Source of the DNA: Caryophanales bacterium
GTDB taxonomy: Bacteria > Bacillota > Bacilli > Exiguobacteriales > Exiguobacteriaceae
NCBI GenBank assembly: GCA_902363455.1
Contig: CABJAC010000001.1
Location: forward strand, 930,001 to 994,000
DNA: 64,000 nucleotides
Reading direction: 5' to 3'
In this document: positions 7,803 to 16,632 of the stretch, one piece after another
How the letters are laid out: each line of letters begins with the position of its first letter
Numbering within the stretch: position 1 is the stretch's first letter
Position numbers and translations under genes: made by a program
Notes under the pieces: model-generated
Seen by the model: only the letters and a program-made list of their open reading frames with translations
Told to the model about the DNA's origin: nothing
The model's database searches: none

Positions 7803-9797
7803 ATGGATTTAAATGAATACTTAGGATTGTTTTTAGATGAGTCGATTGAGCATTTGCAAGCGATTAACTCAAGTCTACTAGTGTTTGAACAACGTCTTGA
7901 TGACGAAGCCGTAATTGATCAGATTTTCCGTTCAGCACATACGTTAAAAGGAATGGCCGGAACAATGGGATACGATGCCATCGCTGATCTAACACATGAG
8001 ATGGAAAGCGCCCTTGATTTAGTTCGTTCAAAGACTCAACCGGCAACACCCGAGTTGATTGACGTTTTGTTCGTAGCAGCAGAACAACTTGAAACGATGG
8101 TCGAGGACATCAGCCAGGGTGGAACAGGAAAACTGGACGTGGCAACGACAGTCGTTCGTTTAAAACAGTTTATTCAACCTGACGCAGAAGTAAAAGCAGT
8201 CACAAAAGATCCTGAGCCAACCGTCGTGAAGAACTTTGAATGTGACGTCTACTCTGAATCGGTTGTCCGTCAATCGATGGCTTCCGGATACCAGGCATAC
8301 GTCATCACAGTCGAGTTGTCGGCAGATGTCATTTTAAAGGCGGCCCGGGTGTATATGGTCTTTGACCGGTTGCAACACCTAGGAGACGTCATCTTATCAA
8401 ACCCTACTTCAGACGAACTCGAACAAGAACAATTTGAAACGAGTTTTGATGTCTTATTTGTAACGATGAAGTCCGAGCAGGACATTCAAGAAGAAATTAA
8501 ATCCGTTTCGGAAGTGGCACAAGTCTTGATTCAACCATTTGAAGTGTCAGTCGAACCGGCTACTGCGGCGACATTACTTGAGCCCGTCAAGAAAGCAGAC
8601 GATACGCCAAGTACACCTGTCGAAACAGCAAACGAGTCACAAACACCGGTTGCAGCAAAAACAATCCGGGTTAATTTAGAACGAATTGACCGATTAATGA
8701 ATTTATTTGAAGAGTTCATCATTGATCGCGGTCGTTTAGAGCGGATTGCGGCGGAAGTCGGTTCTTCTGATTTGACAGAAACGGTCGAACGAATCAAACG
8801 TGGGACAAACGAACTGCAATCCCTCGTCTTGACGTTACGAATGATGCCGATTGAACAAGTGTTTAACCGTTTTCCACGGATGGTGCGTTCTGTTTCAAAA
8901 GATGTCGGAAAAAATATCAAACTCCATATTACCGGGGCAGAGACGGAGCTTGACCGTACAGTCATCGATGAGATCGGCGATCCGCTTGTTCACTTGATCC
9001 GCAATGCTGTTGATCATGGAATCGAAAACAAAGCAGACCGGATTTTGGCAGGAAAACCGGTTGAAGGAAATCTGTCCCTTCGTGCATACCACTCAGGAAA
9101 TCGGGTGTTCATCGAAATTGAAGATGATGGCGCGGGCATCAATCATGAACGAGTAACAAAAATCGCGCTCGAAAAAGGGTTATTGACAGAGGAAGAAGCT
9201 GCTTTGTTGACACCGGAAGAAGCTTCGATGCTGTTATTTGCACCAGGTTTCTCGACGGCAGAAACGGTAACTGACTTGTCAGGTCGCGGTGTTGGACTTG
9301 ATGTCGTAAAATCAAAAATTGAATCATTGGGCGGGGAAGTTTTTGTTGAAACAAGACGAGGAGAAGGTACCATCTTCAGAATCAGTTTACCTCTGACGTT
9401 ATCCATCATTTCCGCGATGCTCGTTAAACTAGGAGAAGAAACCTATGCGATTCCGTTGACAGCGATCATCGAAACGACGGCATTAAAACAAGATGTCATC
9501 TTACAGGCGCATCGCGAAAAAGTCTTTGATTTCCGCGGACAGTTGGTTCCGTTGATTTCTTTAAACGAAGTATACGGCTTACCGCAAGTTGAGTCGGAAG
9601 CATATTCAGTCGTCGTCGTCAGAAGCGGCGAAAAATTAGCCGGTTTAATGGTGTCCGAGCTGATTGGTCAGCAGGAAATCGTCATGAAACCGCTAGGCAG
9701 TTATTTGGAGGGAATCCGTGCCATTTCAGGCGCGACGATTCTTGGTGACGGGCAAGTCGCGTTGATTATTGACAGCAATGCACTGTTACGAAAGTGA
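7803..9797 (+). CDS. cheA: Chemotaxis histidine kinase CheA
   Basis: 664 residues with all five CheA domains. P1 (1-105) carries the phosphorylated His46 in SAHTLKGM. P2 (about 165-255) is the CheY-docking region. P3 is the dimerisation helix pair near 285-345. P4 is the ATPase, with N-box HLIRNAVDHG, G1 DDGAGI and G2 GRGVGLDVV. P5 is a CheW-like domain to the end. An in-frame ATG at 7794 directly abuts the AAGGAGG at 7787-7793 and cannot be used; the ATG at 7803 has nine-base spacing and gives the family N-terminus MDLNEYLGLF. CheA phosphorylates CheY. CheB, its other usual substrate, is not encoded nearby. Confidence 0.97.
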   Translation: MDLNEYLGLFLDESIEHLQAINSSLLVFEQRLDDEAVIDQIFRSAHTLKGMAGTMGYDAIADLTHEMESALDLVRSKTQPATPELIDVLFVAAEQLETMVEDISQGGTGKLDVATTVVRLKQFIQPDAEVKAVTKDPEPTVVKNFECDVYSESVVRQSMASGYQAYVITVELSADVILKAARVYMVFDRLQHLGDVILSNPTSDELEQEQFETSFDVLFVTMKSEQDIQEEIKSVSEVAQVLIQPFEVSVEPATAATLLEPVKKADDTPSTPVETANESQTPVAAKTIRVNLERIDRLMNLFEEFIIDRGRLERIAAEVGSSDLTETVERIKRGTNELQSLVLTLRMMPIEQVFNRFPRMVRSVSKDVGKNIKLHITGAETELDRTVIDEIGDPLVHLIRNAVDHGIENKADRILAGKPVEGNLSLRAYHSGNRVFIEIEDDGAGINHERVTKIALEKGLLTEEEAALLTPEEASMLLFAPGFSTAETVTDLSGRGVGLDVVKSKIESLGGEVFVETRRGEGTIFRISLPLTLSIISAMLVKLGEETYAIPLTAIIETTALKQDVILQAHREKVFDFRGQLVPLISLNEVYGLPQVESEAYSVVVVRSGEKLAGLMVSELIGQQEIVMKPLGSYLEGIRAISGATILGDGQVALIIDSNALLRK

Positions 9798-9807
9798 GGG
9801 AATATAA

Positions 9808-10236
9808 ATGGAACAAAAATGGGTCGTTTTTCAACTAGAGGAAAATGCGTACGGAATTGATGTTCAATCCGTACGTTCGATTGAACGTATTATCCCGATT
9901 ACACGTATTCCAAATGCTGCATCTTATGTCAAAGGTGTTATTAATTTACGCGGTGTCGTCACACCGGTCATCGATTTACGGACACGTTTAGGTTTCGAAA
10001 CGATTCAGGAAACAGAAGAAACGCGAATCATCATCGCAACGCTGGAACATGGAGATGCAGGTTTTATCGTGGATCGGGCAAATGAAGTCGTTGAGGCCGC
10101 GGACGTTCGAATCGAACCGTTAACCGATCAAAAACAAGATGAGACAAACTACTTGACGGCGATTGCCAAGGGTGAAGATCAATTGTTTTCACTGTTGGAA
10201 CCAAACCGATTGTTTGAAGAGATTGTCCATGCTTGA
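9808..10236 (+). CDS. cheW: Chemotaxis coupling protein CheW
   Basis: 142 residues forming one CheW/SH3-like domain. Family segments include YGIDVQSVRSIERI, the RIPNAASYVKGVINLRG motif and VTPVIDLR. CheW bridges methyl-accepting receptors and the P5 domain of CheA in receptor arrays. It lies ten bases after cheA, and its end overlaps cheC by eight bases, indicating tight translational coupling. Confidence 0.96.
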   Translation: MEQKWVVFQLEENAYGIDVQSVRSIERIIPITRIPNAASYVKGVINLRGVVTPVIDLRTRLGFETIQETEETRIIIATLEHGDAGFIVDRANEVVEAADVRIEPLTDQKQDETNYLTAIAKGEDQLFSLLEPNRLFEEIVHA

Positions 10237-10837
10237 TCGAATGAAACAAGATATTTTCCGAGAAGTCGGGAATATCGGAGCCGCCCACGCAGCAACGGCA
10301 CTGTCGACACTGTTAAATCAACCTGTCGAAATTGAAGTACCTTCAGCGGATTTGCAATCCTTTTCCACCATCATTGACCGTGTAGGTGGTGCTGAAGCCT
10401 ATACGGCAGGTGCATTACTACGTTTTTCAGGTGATATTAAAGCGTGTCTGCTGTTTTTAATGCCGCTTGAAGATGCTGAGAAATTAGTAGCACAATTGAT
10501 TCAACAACCCTTTCAATTTTTCTCAGACAACCATGCATTAGGTGTTTCAGCATGGGAAGAAATTGGGAATATCTTGATTGGAGCCTATGCACGCTCCATT
10601 TCAGATTGGCTGAATCTTTCTGTACACGTCACCGTACCTGCTTCTGCTTTCGATATGGTCGGAGCAATTTTGGAAGTAGCCTTACTAGAGTCGACAAAAT
10701 TTGGTAATATGGCAGTATACATCGATACGCGTCTAACCAGTTCAGGTAATGATTTAAACGGTCATCTGCTTTTATTACCTGAAGAAGGCGCGTTTACATC
10801 CGTATTCGAACGATTGGGTGTGGATATTGATGGATGA
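10229..10837 (+). CDS. cheC: CheY-P phosphatase CheC
   Basis: 202 residues; start chosen at ATG 10229 because it gives MLDRMKQDIFREVGNIGAAH, the normal CheC N-terminus, although the frame is open back to 10163 inside cheW. Both phosphatase half-sites are intact: DIFREVGN near the N-terminus and SAWEEIGN in the second half, each matching (D/S)xxxExxN and each followed by the downstream Pro. CheC dephosphorylates CheY-P and is stimulated by CheD, whose gene overlaps its 3' end by eight bases. This is the Bacillus-type adaptation system rather than the CheZ system of enterics. Confidence 0.96.
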   Translation: MLDRMKQDIFREVGNIGAAHAATALSTLLNQPVEIEVPSADLQSFSTIIDRVGGAEAYTAGALLRFSGDIKACLLFLMPLEDAEKLVAQLIQQPFQFFSDNHALGVSAWEEIGNILIGAYARSISDWLNLSVHVTVPASAFDMVGAILEVALLESTKFGNMAVYIDTRLTSSGNDLNGHLLLLPEEGAFTSVFERLGVDIDG

Positions 10838-11312
10838 GGTCGTTCGGATCGGAATAGCAGAATATGCCGTCAGTCAAAAACCGATCATTCTTCGAACAGC
10901 TGGTTTAGGATCTTGTGTTGGTGTCATTATTTACGATCAAGAACGGGGTCTTTCCAGTATGGCACACGTCATGTTGCCGGATTCGGCCATTAGTCGGAAC
11001 ATTGCACTTGAAGTCGGTAAATTTGCCGACACGGCGGTCGTTGAACTGACAAATCGTTTACGGGCTGGCGGTGCCGTCCGCCTGCGGGCGAAAATTGCCG
11101 GTGGTGCTCAAATGTTTCAGTTTAAATACGAGCATGAATCGATGCGAATCGGTGAACGAAACATTGCAGCCGTTAAACTAGCTTTACGAAAAGCGAACGT
11201 CCCACTCGTTGCGGAAGACGTCGGGGGAACTAACGGTCGGACGATCGAATTTCACTCCACTACTGGCCGACTGGTTATTCGGACAGTGAACGTCGGAACG
11301 CTGGAAATTTAG
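10830..11312 (+). CDS. cheD: Chemoreceptor glutamine deamidase CheD
   Basis: 160 residues from ATG 10830; GTG 10818 is a possible longer start, but neither has a strong ribosome binding site. The catalytic Cys is in GLGSCVGV, the His in MAHVMLPDS, and the Gly-rich AKIAGGAQMFQF segment follows. CheD deamidates receptor glutamines and, by binding CheC, couples receptor state to CheY-P hydrolysis. The eight-base overlap with cheC supports coupled synthesis of the two partners. Confidence 0.94.
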   Translation: MDEVVRIGIAEYAVSQKPIILRTAGLGSCVGVIIYDQERGLSSMAHVMLPDSAISRNIALEVGKFADTAVVELTNRLRAGGAVRLRAKIAGGAQMFQFKYEHESMRIGERNIAAVKLALRKANVPLVAEDVGGTNGRTIEFHSTTGRLVIRTVNVGTLEI

Positions 11313-11325
11313 AGGAGGAATGGTC

Positions 11326-12099
11326 ATGCGTGAGGAATTACAACAACTTTGGGATCAATGGCTATCGACGCGTGATATAGCGGTAGCTGACCGGTTACTT
11401 CTGAATTATGAACCTCTAGTTCAATACCACGTTCAACGTCTCAGTGCGACACTTCCAAAAAGTGTTGACCGTGATGAGTTAAAAAGTCTTGGCATGATGG
11501 GGCTGTACGATGCCTTACAAAAATTCGACCAAAATCATAATAATAAATTCGATACGTACGCCGCTTTTCGGATTCGTGGTGCCATCCTCGATGGACTTCG
11601 GAAAATTGATTGGCTGCCACGCTCGTTACGTGAAAAATCAAAACGGGTGGAAGCCGCTGTTGAAATTCTAGAGCAGAGCCTTCAACGGACACCAACGATT
11701 GATGAAGTTTCTTCCATCGTTGAAATGAGTCCGGAAGAAGTGAAAACGGCACTTGCTGAAAGCTATTTTGCCAATGTGCTATCCATCGATGAAGCGGTGA
11801 CGCTTCAAGATGAAGGCAAAGCGATGGCGGTCTCTTATCTGGATCCGGACGCGGCAACACCAGAAGATACATTGTTGATGCGGGAACTGATTTCGAAACT
11901 GGCAGAAGAAGTGGAGCAATTATCTGAAAAAGAACAATATGTGGTATCGCTCTTTTACTTTGAAGAGTTGACGTTGACGGAAATCGGAGAAGTACTGGGG
12001 TTATCGACCTCACGGATTTCACAGATTCATTCCAAAGCCCTCAGAAAATTGAAACAAGCGCTGGGGAGCGCTTATCTTTCTGATCGTGTCGCGATGTGA
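11326..12099 (+). CDS. sigD: Flagellar sigma factor SigD (sigma-28, FliA type)
   Basis: 257 residues with regions 2, 3 and 4 of a sigma-28 factor. Region 2 includes the segment LKSLGMMGLYDALQKFD and the following FDTYAAFRIRGAILDGLR. Region 4 ends with a helix-turn-helix: ELTLTEIGEVLGLSTSRISQ. SigD directs RNA polymerase to late flagellar, chemotaxis and autolysin promoters and is held by FlgM in Bacilli. An ATG at 11320 lies only one base from the AGGAGG at 11313-11318; the ATG at 11326 has seven-base spacing and was chosen. Its place near the end of the fla/che operon is as in B. subtilis, where operon distance limits SigD level. Confidence 0.96.
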   Translation: MREELQQLWDQWLSTRDIAVADRLLLNYEPLVQYHVQRLSATLPKSVDRDELKSLGMMGLYDALQKFDQNHNNKFDTYAAFRIRGAILDGLRKIDWLPRSLREKSKRVEAAVEILEQSLQRTPTIDEVSSIVEMSPEEVKTALAESYFANVLSIDEAVTLQDEGKAMAVSYLDPDAATPEDTLLMRELISKLAEEVEQLSEKEQYVVSLFYFEELTLTEIGEVLGLSTSRISQIHSKALRKLKQALGSAYLSDRVAM

Positions 12100-12110
12100 A
12101 AGGAACTATC

Positions 12111-12575
12111 ATGACAGTTTTTTATATTTTACTAGCTGCCCTCATTTGTTATGGTCTTCTATTATTGTTTAAACAACAGGCACTTTTGAAAGATCGTATT
12201 ACGCGTCTCGAGCGGCAAAAACAAGAAACGGAAGAAATGTTGTTACAGTTCATGCAACAAGTGAACGGTTTGACGAAAACCGATGAACCGCCATCGATCC
12301 TTCAGTCGAAAGAAAATAACGAGAATAAAGAAAATGCAGAACGGATCATTTTGGAGGAGAAAACAGAACGGTCCGTTCAACAAATTATGCCAAAAGAACA
12401 AAACGTCTTAGAAGAACCAGTCATTCCTGTTCAGGAAACGGCTTTGTTGGACGTCAAAGATCAACTGGAGAATGGGGCCGATTTAGATGCATTGGCCCGT
12501 TCGTTAAACCGGGGAACCGGTGAAGTCGCATTGATCGCTAAACTTTCTCAAAAAACGAAGGTTGCCCGCCGGTAA
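12111..12575 (+). CDS. SwrB-like membrane-anchored coiled-coil protein
   Basis: 154 residues. An N-terminal membrane helix (about 3-20) is followed by a charged coiled coil (about 23-55), an acidic low-complexity linker, and a C-terminal helical motif around LDALARSLNRGTGEVALIAK. That motif resembles the DUF6115 C-terminus of B. subtilis SwrB, which lies in the same place after sigD and promotes flagellar type III export activation. The ATG at 12111 has AAAGGA six to seven bases upstream; a GTG at 12096 within sigD is less likely. The SwrB assignment rests on position and architecture, since this protein diverges quickly. Confidence 0.7.
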   Translation: MTVFYILLAALICYGLLLLFKQQALLKDRITRLERQKQETEEMLLQFMQQVNGLTKTDEPPSILQSKENNENKENAERIILEEKTERSVQQIMPKEQNVLEEPVIPVQETALLDVKDQLENGADLDALARSLNRGTGEVALIAKLSQKTKVARR

Positions 12576-12590
12576 ACTTTATGCTATATT
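12562..12590 (+). promoter_or_regulatory. SigA-type promoter for rpsB
   Basis: The -35 is TTGCCC at 12562-12567, a 17-base spacer follows, and the -10 is TATATT at 12585-12590 with an extended TGC just before it. It overlaps the 3' end of the swrB-like gene and separates the flagellar operon from rpsB. The ten bases ATGCTATATT also occur in the promoter ahead of rimP. Confidence 0.7.
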
Positions 12591-12596
12591 TGTCTA

Positions 12597-12704
12597 CGGT
12601 GTTAATTACGCACGCATGTATCGCCGGCTGCGGTGCCTTTAATAGGTTAGCCGGAAGAACGATCATCGCGGAGGACATCCAAAACCCAAAAGGAGGAATT
12701 CATC
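12597..12704 (+). promoter_or_regulatory. Structured 5' leader of rpsB
   Basis: The roughly 110-base leader between the predicted start of transcription and rpsB can fold into a hairpin: CCGGCT (12624-12629) pairs with AGCCGG (12649-12654), and inside it CCT (12636-12638) pairs with AGG (12644-12646). S2 represses its own synthesis through the leader in several bacteria, so this may be an S2 target, but no known leader family could be matched by eye. A strong AAAAGGAGG precedes the ATG. Confidence 0.45.
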
Positions 12705-13439
12705 ATGGCAGTAATCTCGATGAAACAATTGTTAGAAGCTGGTGTACACTTCGGTCACCAAACACGCCGTTGGAACCCAAAAATGGCAAAATACATCTTC
12801 ACAGAACGTAACGGAATCTACATCATTGACCTACAAAAAACGGTTAAAAAAGTAGACGAAGCTTACAACTTCATTCGTGAAGTAGCATCTGAAGGCGGAA
12901 ACGTTCTTTTCGTTGGTACGAAAAAACAAGCTCAAGATACTGTGAAAGAAGAAGCGATCCGTGCAGGTCAATACTTCATCAACGAACGTTGGTTGGGTGG
13001 AACTCTCACGAACTTCTCAACAATCAAAAAACGTATCAACCGTTTAAAACAACTCGAAAAAATGGAAGAGAACGGTACATTCGAAGTTCTTCCTAAAAAA
13101 GAAGTCATCATTCTTAAAAAAGAAATGACTCGTCTTGAGAAATTCCTCGGCGGTATCAAAGATATGCCAGGCGTTCCAGATGCACTCTTCATCGTTGACC
13201 CACGCAAAGAGCGTATCGCGATTGCAGAAGCACACAAACTCAACATCCCAATCGTTGCGATTGTTGACACAAACTGTGATCCAGACGAAATCGACTACGT
13301 CATCCCAGCAAACGACGATGCGATCCGTGCAGTCAAATTGCTTACTGGTAAAATGGCTGACGCAATCCTCGAAGTTAAACAAGGCGAAGATAACGTAGCA
13401 CCTGAAACTACTGAAGAAGTAGTAGCAGACGCTGAGTAA
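12705..13439 (+). CDS. rpsB: 30S ribosomal protein S2
   Basis: 244 residues with S2-family segments near the N-terminus ([20 protein letters not shown]) and the central coiled-coil portion. The C-terminus ends in an acidic tail rich in Glu. S2 sits on the solvent side of the small subunit between head and body and recruits S1. It is paired with tsf as in nearly all bacteria. Codon use shifts to favoured codons (for example CGT, AAC, GGT) compared with the flagellar genes, as expected for a highly expressed gene. Confidence 0.98.
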   Translation: MAVISMKQLLEAGVHFGHQTRRWNPKMAKYIFTERNGIYIIDLQKTVKKVDEAYNFIREVASEGGNVLFVGTKKQAQDTVKEEAIRAGQYFINERWLGGTLTNFSTIKKRINRLKQLEKMEENGTFEVLPKKEVIILKKEMTRLEKFLGGIKDMPGVPDALFIVDPRKERIAIAEAHKLNIPIVAIVDTNCDPDEIDYVIPANDDAIRAVKLLTGKMADAILEVKQGEDNVAPETTEEVVADAE

Positions 13440-13450
13440 TTCGTGATGCC

Positions 13451-13489
13451 AGGTGATAAAGGGAATCGACCTTTTATCACCTTTTTTTT
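13451..13489 (+). terminator. Intrinsic terminator/attenuator between rpsB and tsf
   Basis: GGTGATAAA (13452-13460) pairs with TTTATCACC (13473-13481), followed by a run of eight T. Because tsf has no clear promoter of its own in the 40 bases after it, this terminator is probably leaky and sets the S2:EF-Ts ratio. Confidence 0.8.
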
Positions 13490-13521
13490 GAAAATAAGGA
13501 CGTTATAAGGAGGAATATCGA

Positions 13522-14403
13522 ATGGCTATTACAGCAGCTATGGTAAAAGAACTTCGTGAAAAAACTGGTGCAGGGATGCTTGACTGCAAAAAAGCACTCG
13601 TCGAAGCAGATGGGGATATGAACGCAGCAATCGATTTCTTGCGTGAAAAAGGAATCGCGAAAGCAGCAGCTAAAGGTGACCGGATTGCAGCAGAAGGCTT
13701 AACAGCTGTCGCAGTTAACGGAAACAAAGCAGCACTTGTTGAAATCAACTCAGAAACAGACTTCGTTGCGAAAAACGAACGTTTCCAATCACTCGTTCAA
13801 AACATTGCGGATGCAGTACTCCGTAACGGTTCTGAAACGGCTGAAGCAGCACTTGCTTCTGAATACGAAGCAGGAAAAACAATCGACACATACATTTCAG
13901 AAGAAGCATCGACAATCGGAGAGAAAATCTCACTTCGTCGTGTAGCGCTCTTCGCTAAAGAAGACAACGCAGCATTCGGTTCTTACCTCCACATGGGTGG
14001 TCGTATCGGTTCTGTCGTCGTCATCGAAGGAACAACAGATGAAGCAGTTGCAAAAGATGTCTCTATGCACATCGCAGCAGCACGCCCACTCTACGTTGAC
14101 CGTTCTTCTGTCACAGAAGAAGAAAAAGCACGTGAAGAAAAAGTCTTGACGGAGCAAGCACTCAACGAAGGAAAACCTGCTAACATCGTTGAAAAAATGA
14201 TTGCTGGCCGCATGAACAAATTCTACGAAGAAATCTGCCTTGTTGATCAAACGTTCGTCAAAGATCCAGATTTCAAAGTCGGTAAATATGTAGAATCTAA
14301 AGGCGGAAAAATCGTTTCATTCGTACGCTTCGAAGTTGGAGAAGGTATGGAGAAACGTGAAGAAAACTTCGCTGAAGAAGTAATGAACCAACTTAAAAAA
14401 TAA
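13522..14403 (+). CDS. tsf: Elongation factor Ts
   Basis: 293 residues. The N-terminal UBA-like domain holds [20 protein letters not shown], including the TGAGMMDCKKAL-type signature. The core contains the EF-Tu-contact segment [14 protein letters not shown] (TDFVA). EF-Ts exchanges GDP for GTP on EF-Tu. AAGGAGG at 13508-13514 sets the ATG. It follows rpsB across a leaky terminator and is itself followed by a strong terminator. Confidence 0.98.
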   Translation: MAITAAMVKELREKTGAGMLDCKKALVEADGDMNAAIDFLREKGIAKAAAKGDRIAAEGLTAVAVNGNKAALVEINSETDFVAKNERFQSLVQNIADAVLRNGSETAEAALASEYEAGKTIDTYISEEASTIGEKISLRRVALFAKEDNAAFGSYLHMGGRIGSVVVIEGTTDEAVAKDVSMHIAAARPLYVDRSSVTEEEKAREEKVLTEQALNEGKPANIVEKMIAGRMNKFYEEICLVDQTFVKDPDFKVGKYVESKGGKIVSFVRFEVGEGMEKREENFAEEVMNQLKK

Positions 14404-14430
14404 GAATCAGGATTTCCTGATGACAAGAGA

Positions 14431-14486
14431 AGGAACACGTATGCTTCAATCCACTTTCGCGTGGAAGTGGGTCGTGTTCCTTTTTT
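14431..14486 (+). terminator. Intrinsic terminator after tsf
   Basis: AGGAACACG (14431-14439) pairs with CGTGTTCCT (14473-14481). An inner stem CCACTT/AAGTGG extends the structure, and six T follow the stem. Confidence 0.85.
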
Positions 14487-14513
14487 ACGGAATTTAGCAA
14501 GGAGGACATAGTC

Positions 14514-15233
14514 ATGCAAACGAAATATAACCGGATTGTGTTAAAATTGAGCGGAGAAGCGCTCGCTGGTGATCAAGGGTTCGGAATTAACCCCGCAATC
14601 GTCAATTCCATTTCCAAACAGATTCGTGAATTGATTGAATTGAACGTACAAGTGGCCGTTGTCGTAGGTGCAGGTAACATTTGGCGTGGTAAAACTGGGG
14701 CAGAACTTGGAATGGACCGAGCAAATGCCGATTATATGGGAATGCTTGCAACAGTGATGAACTCACTTGCCTTACAAGACAGTTTGGAATCGGTTGGTGT
14801 CGAAACACGTGTCCAGACGTCGATTGAAATGCGACAAGTGGCCGAGCCGTACATTCGTCGCCGGGCAATGCGTCATTTAGAAAAAGGCCGTGTCGTCATC
14901 TTTGCCGCTGGAACGGGTAATCCGTACTTCTCAACTGATACGACAGCCGCACTGCGTGCAGCTGAAATTGAAGCAGAAGTTATCCTCATGGCAAAAAATA
15001 ACGTCGATGGTGTCTACTCTGCCGATCCAAACCTTGATCCGGAAGCGAAGAAATTTGAGACGTTATCTTATCTCGACGTATTAAAAGACGGTCTCCAAGT
15101 TATGGATTCGACAGCAACGTCGCTTTGTATGGATAATGATATCCCACTCATCGTCTTCTCATTAATGGAAGAAGGAAATATTAAACGTGTTGTCATCGGT
15201 GATGAAATCGGGACACTCGTAAGGGGGAAATAA
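14514..15233 (+). CDS. pyrH: Uridylate kinase PyrH (UMP kinase)
   Basis: 239 residues of the amino-acid-kinase fold. The N-terminus has the KLSGEALAG motif and the Gly-rich [11 protein letters not shown] phosphate-binding segment. Later segments are [20 protein letters not shown] and the Asp-rich nucleotide site [14 protein letters not shown]. It phosphorylates UMP to UDP for pyrimidine nucleotide synthesis and is normally a GTP-activated, UTP-inhibited hexamer. An AAGGAGG precedes the ATG. The gene runs directly into frr with one base between them. Confidence 0.98.
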   Translation: MQTKYNRIVLKLSGEALAGDQGFGINPAIVNSISKQIRELIELNVQVAVVVGAGNIWRGKTGAELGMDRANADYMGMLATVMNSLALQDSLESVGVETRVQTSIEMRQVAEPYIRRRAMRHLEKGRVVIFAAGTGNPYFSTDTTAALRAAEIEAEVILMAKNNVDGVYSADPNLDPEAKKFETLSYLDVLKDGLQVMDSTATSLCMDNDIPLIVFSLMEEGNIKRVVIGDEIGTLVRGK

Positions 15234-15234
15234 G

Positions 15235-15792
15235 ATGTCACAGGCAATCATGAAACAAGCAGAAGAACGGATGGAGAAAGCGCATCAGTCACTAAAAAAA
15301 GAATTAGCTACGCTTCGTGCAGGTCGGGCGAATGTTGCCATTTTAGATCCTGTTCAAGTCGAATATTACGGCGCACCGACTCCGCTTAACCAAGTCGCGA
15401 ACGTCAACACACCAGAAGCACGTTTAATTTTGATCACGCCATGGGATAAATCAATGGTGACAGAGATCGAAAAAGCGATTCAACGCGCTGATTTAGGATT
15501 GGCACCATCTTCTGACGGAACGGTCATTCGATTGGCTATTCCACCATTGACGGAAGAACGCCGGAAAGAACTCGTGAAACTTGTCAAAAAGTACACGGAA
15601 GAAGGCAAAGTGGCGCTTCGAAACATTCGTCGTGATACGAACGAACAGTTGAAAAAGCAAGAAAAAGACGGAGAGTTGACAGAAGACGATCTTCGCGGCT
15701 ATACAGAAGACGTCCAAACATTGACGGATAAATTCGTGAAACTGATGGATCAAACAGCGACGGATAAAGAACAAGAAATCATGGAAGTATGA
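15235..15792 (+). CDS. frr: Ribosome recycling factor
   Basis: 185 residues, the constant RRF length. The family signature is [20 protein letters not shown], followed by the [14 protein letters not shown] segment and the C-terminal three-helix bundle ([20 protein letters not shown]). RRF with EF-G splits post-termination ribosomes. The ribosome binding site AAGGGGGAAA overlaps the pyrH stop, so the two genes are coupled. Confidence 0.98.
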   Translation: MSQAIMKQAEERMEKAHQSLKKELATLRAGRANVAILDPVQVEYYGAPTPLNQVANVNTPEARLILITPWDKSMVTEIEKAIQRADLGLAPSSDGTVIRLAIPPLTEERRKELVKLVKKYTEEGKVALRNIRRDTNEQLKKQEKDGELTEDDLRGYTEDVQTLTDKFVKLMDQTATDKEQEIMEV

Positions 15793-15812
15793 CACAATAC
15801 GTTGTCAGGTTG

Positions 15813-15849
15813 GGGACTCTTTGTCACACGAAGAGTCCCTTTCTTCTTA
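15813..15849 (+). terminator. Intrinsic terminator after frr
   Basis: GGGACTCTT (15813-15821) pairs with AAGAGTCCC (15831-15839), followed by TTTCTTCTT. Only 26 bases separate it from uppS, so uppS depends on read-through or on a promoter inside frr. Confidence 0.8.
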
Positions 15850-15875
15850 AACGAATCGAGGGGAGGAAGAGGTAA

Positions 15876-16613
15876 ATGTTTCAATGGTTAAATCAGACGA
15901 AAGAAGTGATTGAACAACAAGCTCCTGCACACATCGCGATTATTATGGATGGAAACGGACGTTGGGCAAAAAAACGAGGCCTTCCCCGTATCATGGGTCA
16001 TCGTGAGGGCATGAAATCTGTCCGGGAAGTCGTTCGGACTGCAAACGAATTAGGTGTAAAAAGTTTAACGCTGTACGCCTTCTCGACAGAAAATTGGACA
16101 CGTCCCGAAGAAGAAATCAGCTTTTTAATGAAGTTGCCGGCTCAGTTTCTGGAATCTGATCTCAAAGACTTAAAAGAGCGCAATGTAAAGGTAGAAGTCG
16201 CAGGAGAAGTATCGCGATTACCCGTTTATACCCGGGAGGCCGTTCAGCAAGCAAAAGTAGATACTGCAGACAATACAGGATTACGTTTGATTTTTGCCCT
16301 GAATTACGGTGGTCGGGACGAAATGGTCCAAGTCATGCAAAAGATTGCTGAAAAAGTACAGGCAGGTGTATTGCGTCCGGAAATGATTACAAATGAGGTC
16401 ATTGAACAGGAGCTGATGACCGGTTCCATGACGGATGTCGATTTGGTCATCCGGACGAGTGGAGAACAACGGCTCTCTAATTTTTTATTATGGCAAGCAG
16501 CCTATGCCGAATTTTATTTTACGGATGTCTTATGGCCGGAGTTCCGGCGTGACCAGTTTCTGGAAGCCATCGAAGACTACAATCAACGGACCCGTCGGTT
16601 TGGCGGCGTCTGA
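15876..16613 (+). CDS. uppS: Undecaprenyl diphosphate synthase (cis-prenyltransferase)
   Basis: 245 residues. The catalytic segment HIAIIMDGNGRWAKKRG, containing the essential Asp, is near the N-terminus, and the C-terminal signature is TSGEQRLSNFLLWQAAYAE. It condenses eight isopentenyl diphosphates with farnesyl diphosphate to make the C55 carrier lipid for peptidoglycan and teichoic acid synthesis. It heads the uppS-cdsA-dxr-rasP-proS-polC series as in Bacillus; dxr feeds the same isoprenoid pathway. Confidence 0.97.
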   Translation: MFQWLNQTKEVIEQQAPAHIAIIMDGNGRWAKKRGLPRIMGHREGMKSVREVVRTANELGVKSLTLYAFSTENWTRPEEEISFLMKLPAQFLESDLKDLKERNVKVEVAGEVSRLPVYTREAVQQAKVDTADNTGLRLIFALNYGGRDEMVQVMQKIAEKVQAGVLRPEMITNEVIEQELMTGSMTDVDLVIRTSGEQRLSNFLLWQAAYAEFYFTDVLWPEFRRDQFLEAIEDYNQRTRRFGGV

Positions 16614-16632
16614 CTAAACGAGGACATATCTT

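Noticed and set aside
11441..12022. Minus-strand open frame of 193 codons inside sigD
   Set aside because: Composition artefact opposite a conserved sigma factor; no start signal or family resemblance.
12581..12811. Open frame of 76 codons covering the rpsB leader and 5' end
   Set aside because: It begins inside the -10 region of the rpsB promoter, lacks a ribosome binding site and overlaps rpsB out of frame; the region is better explained as a structured leader.
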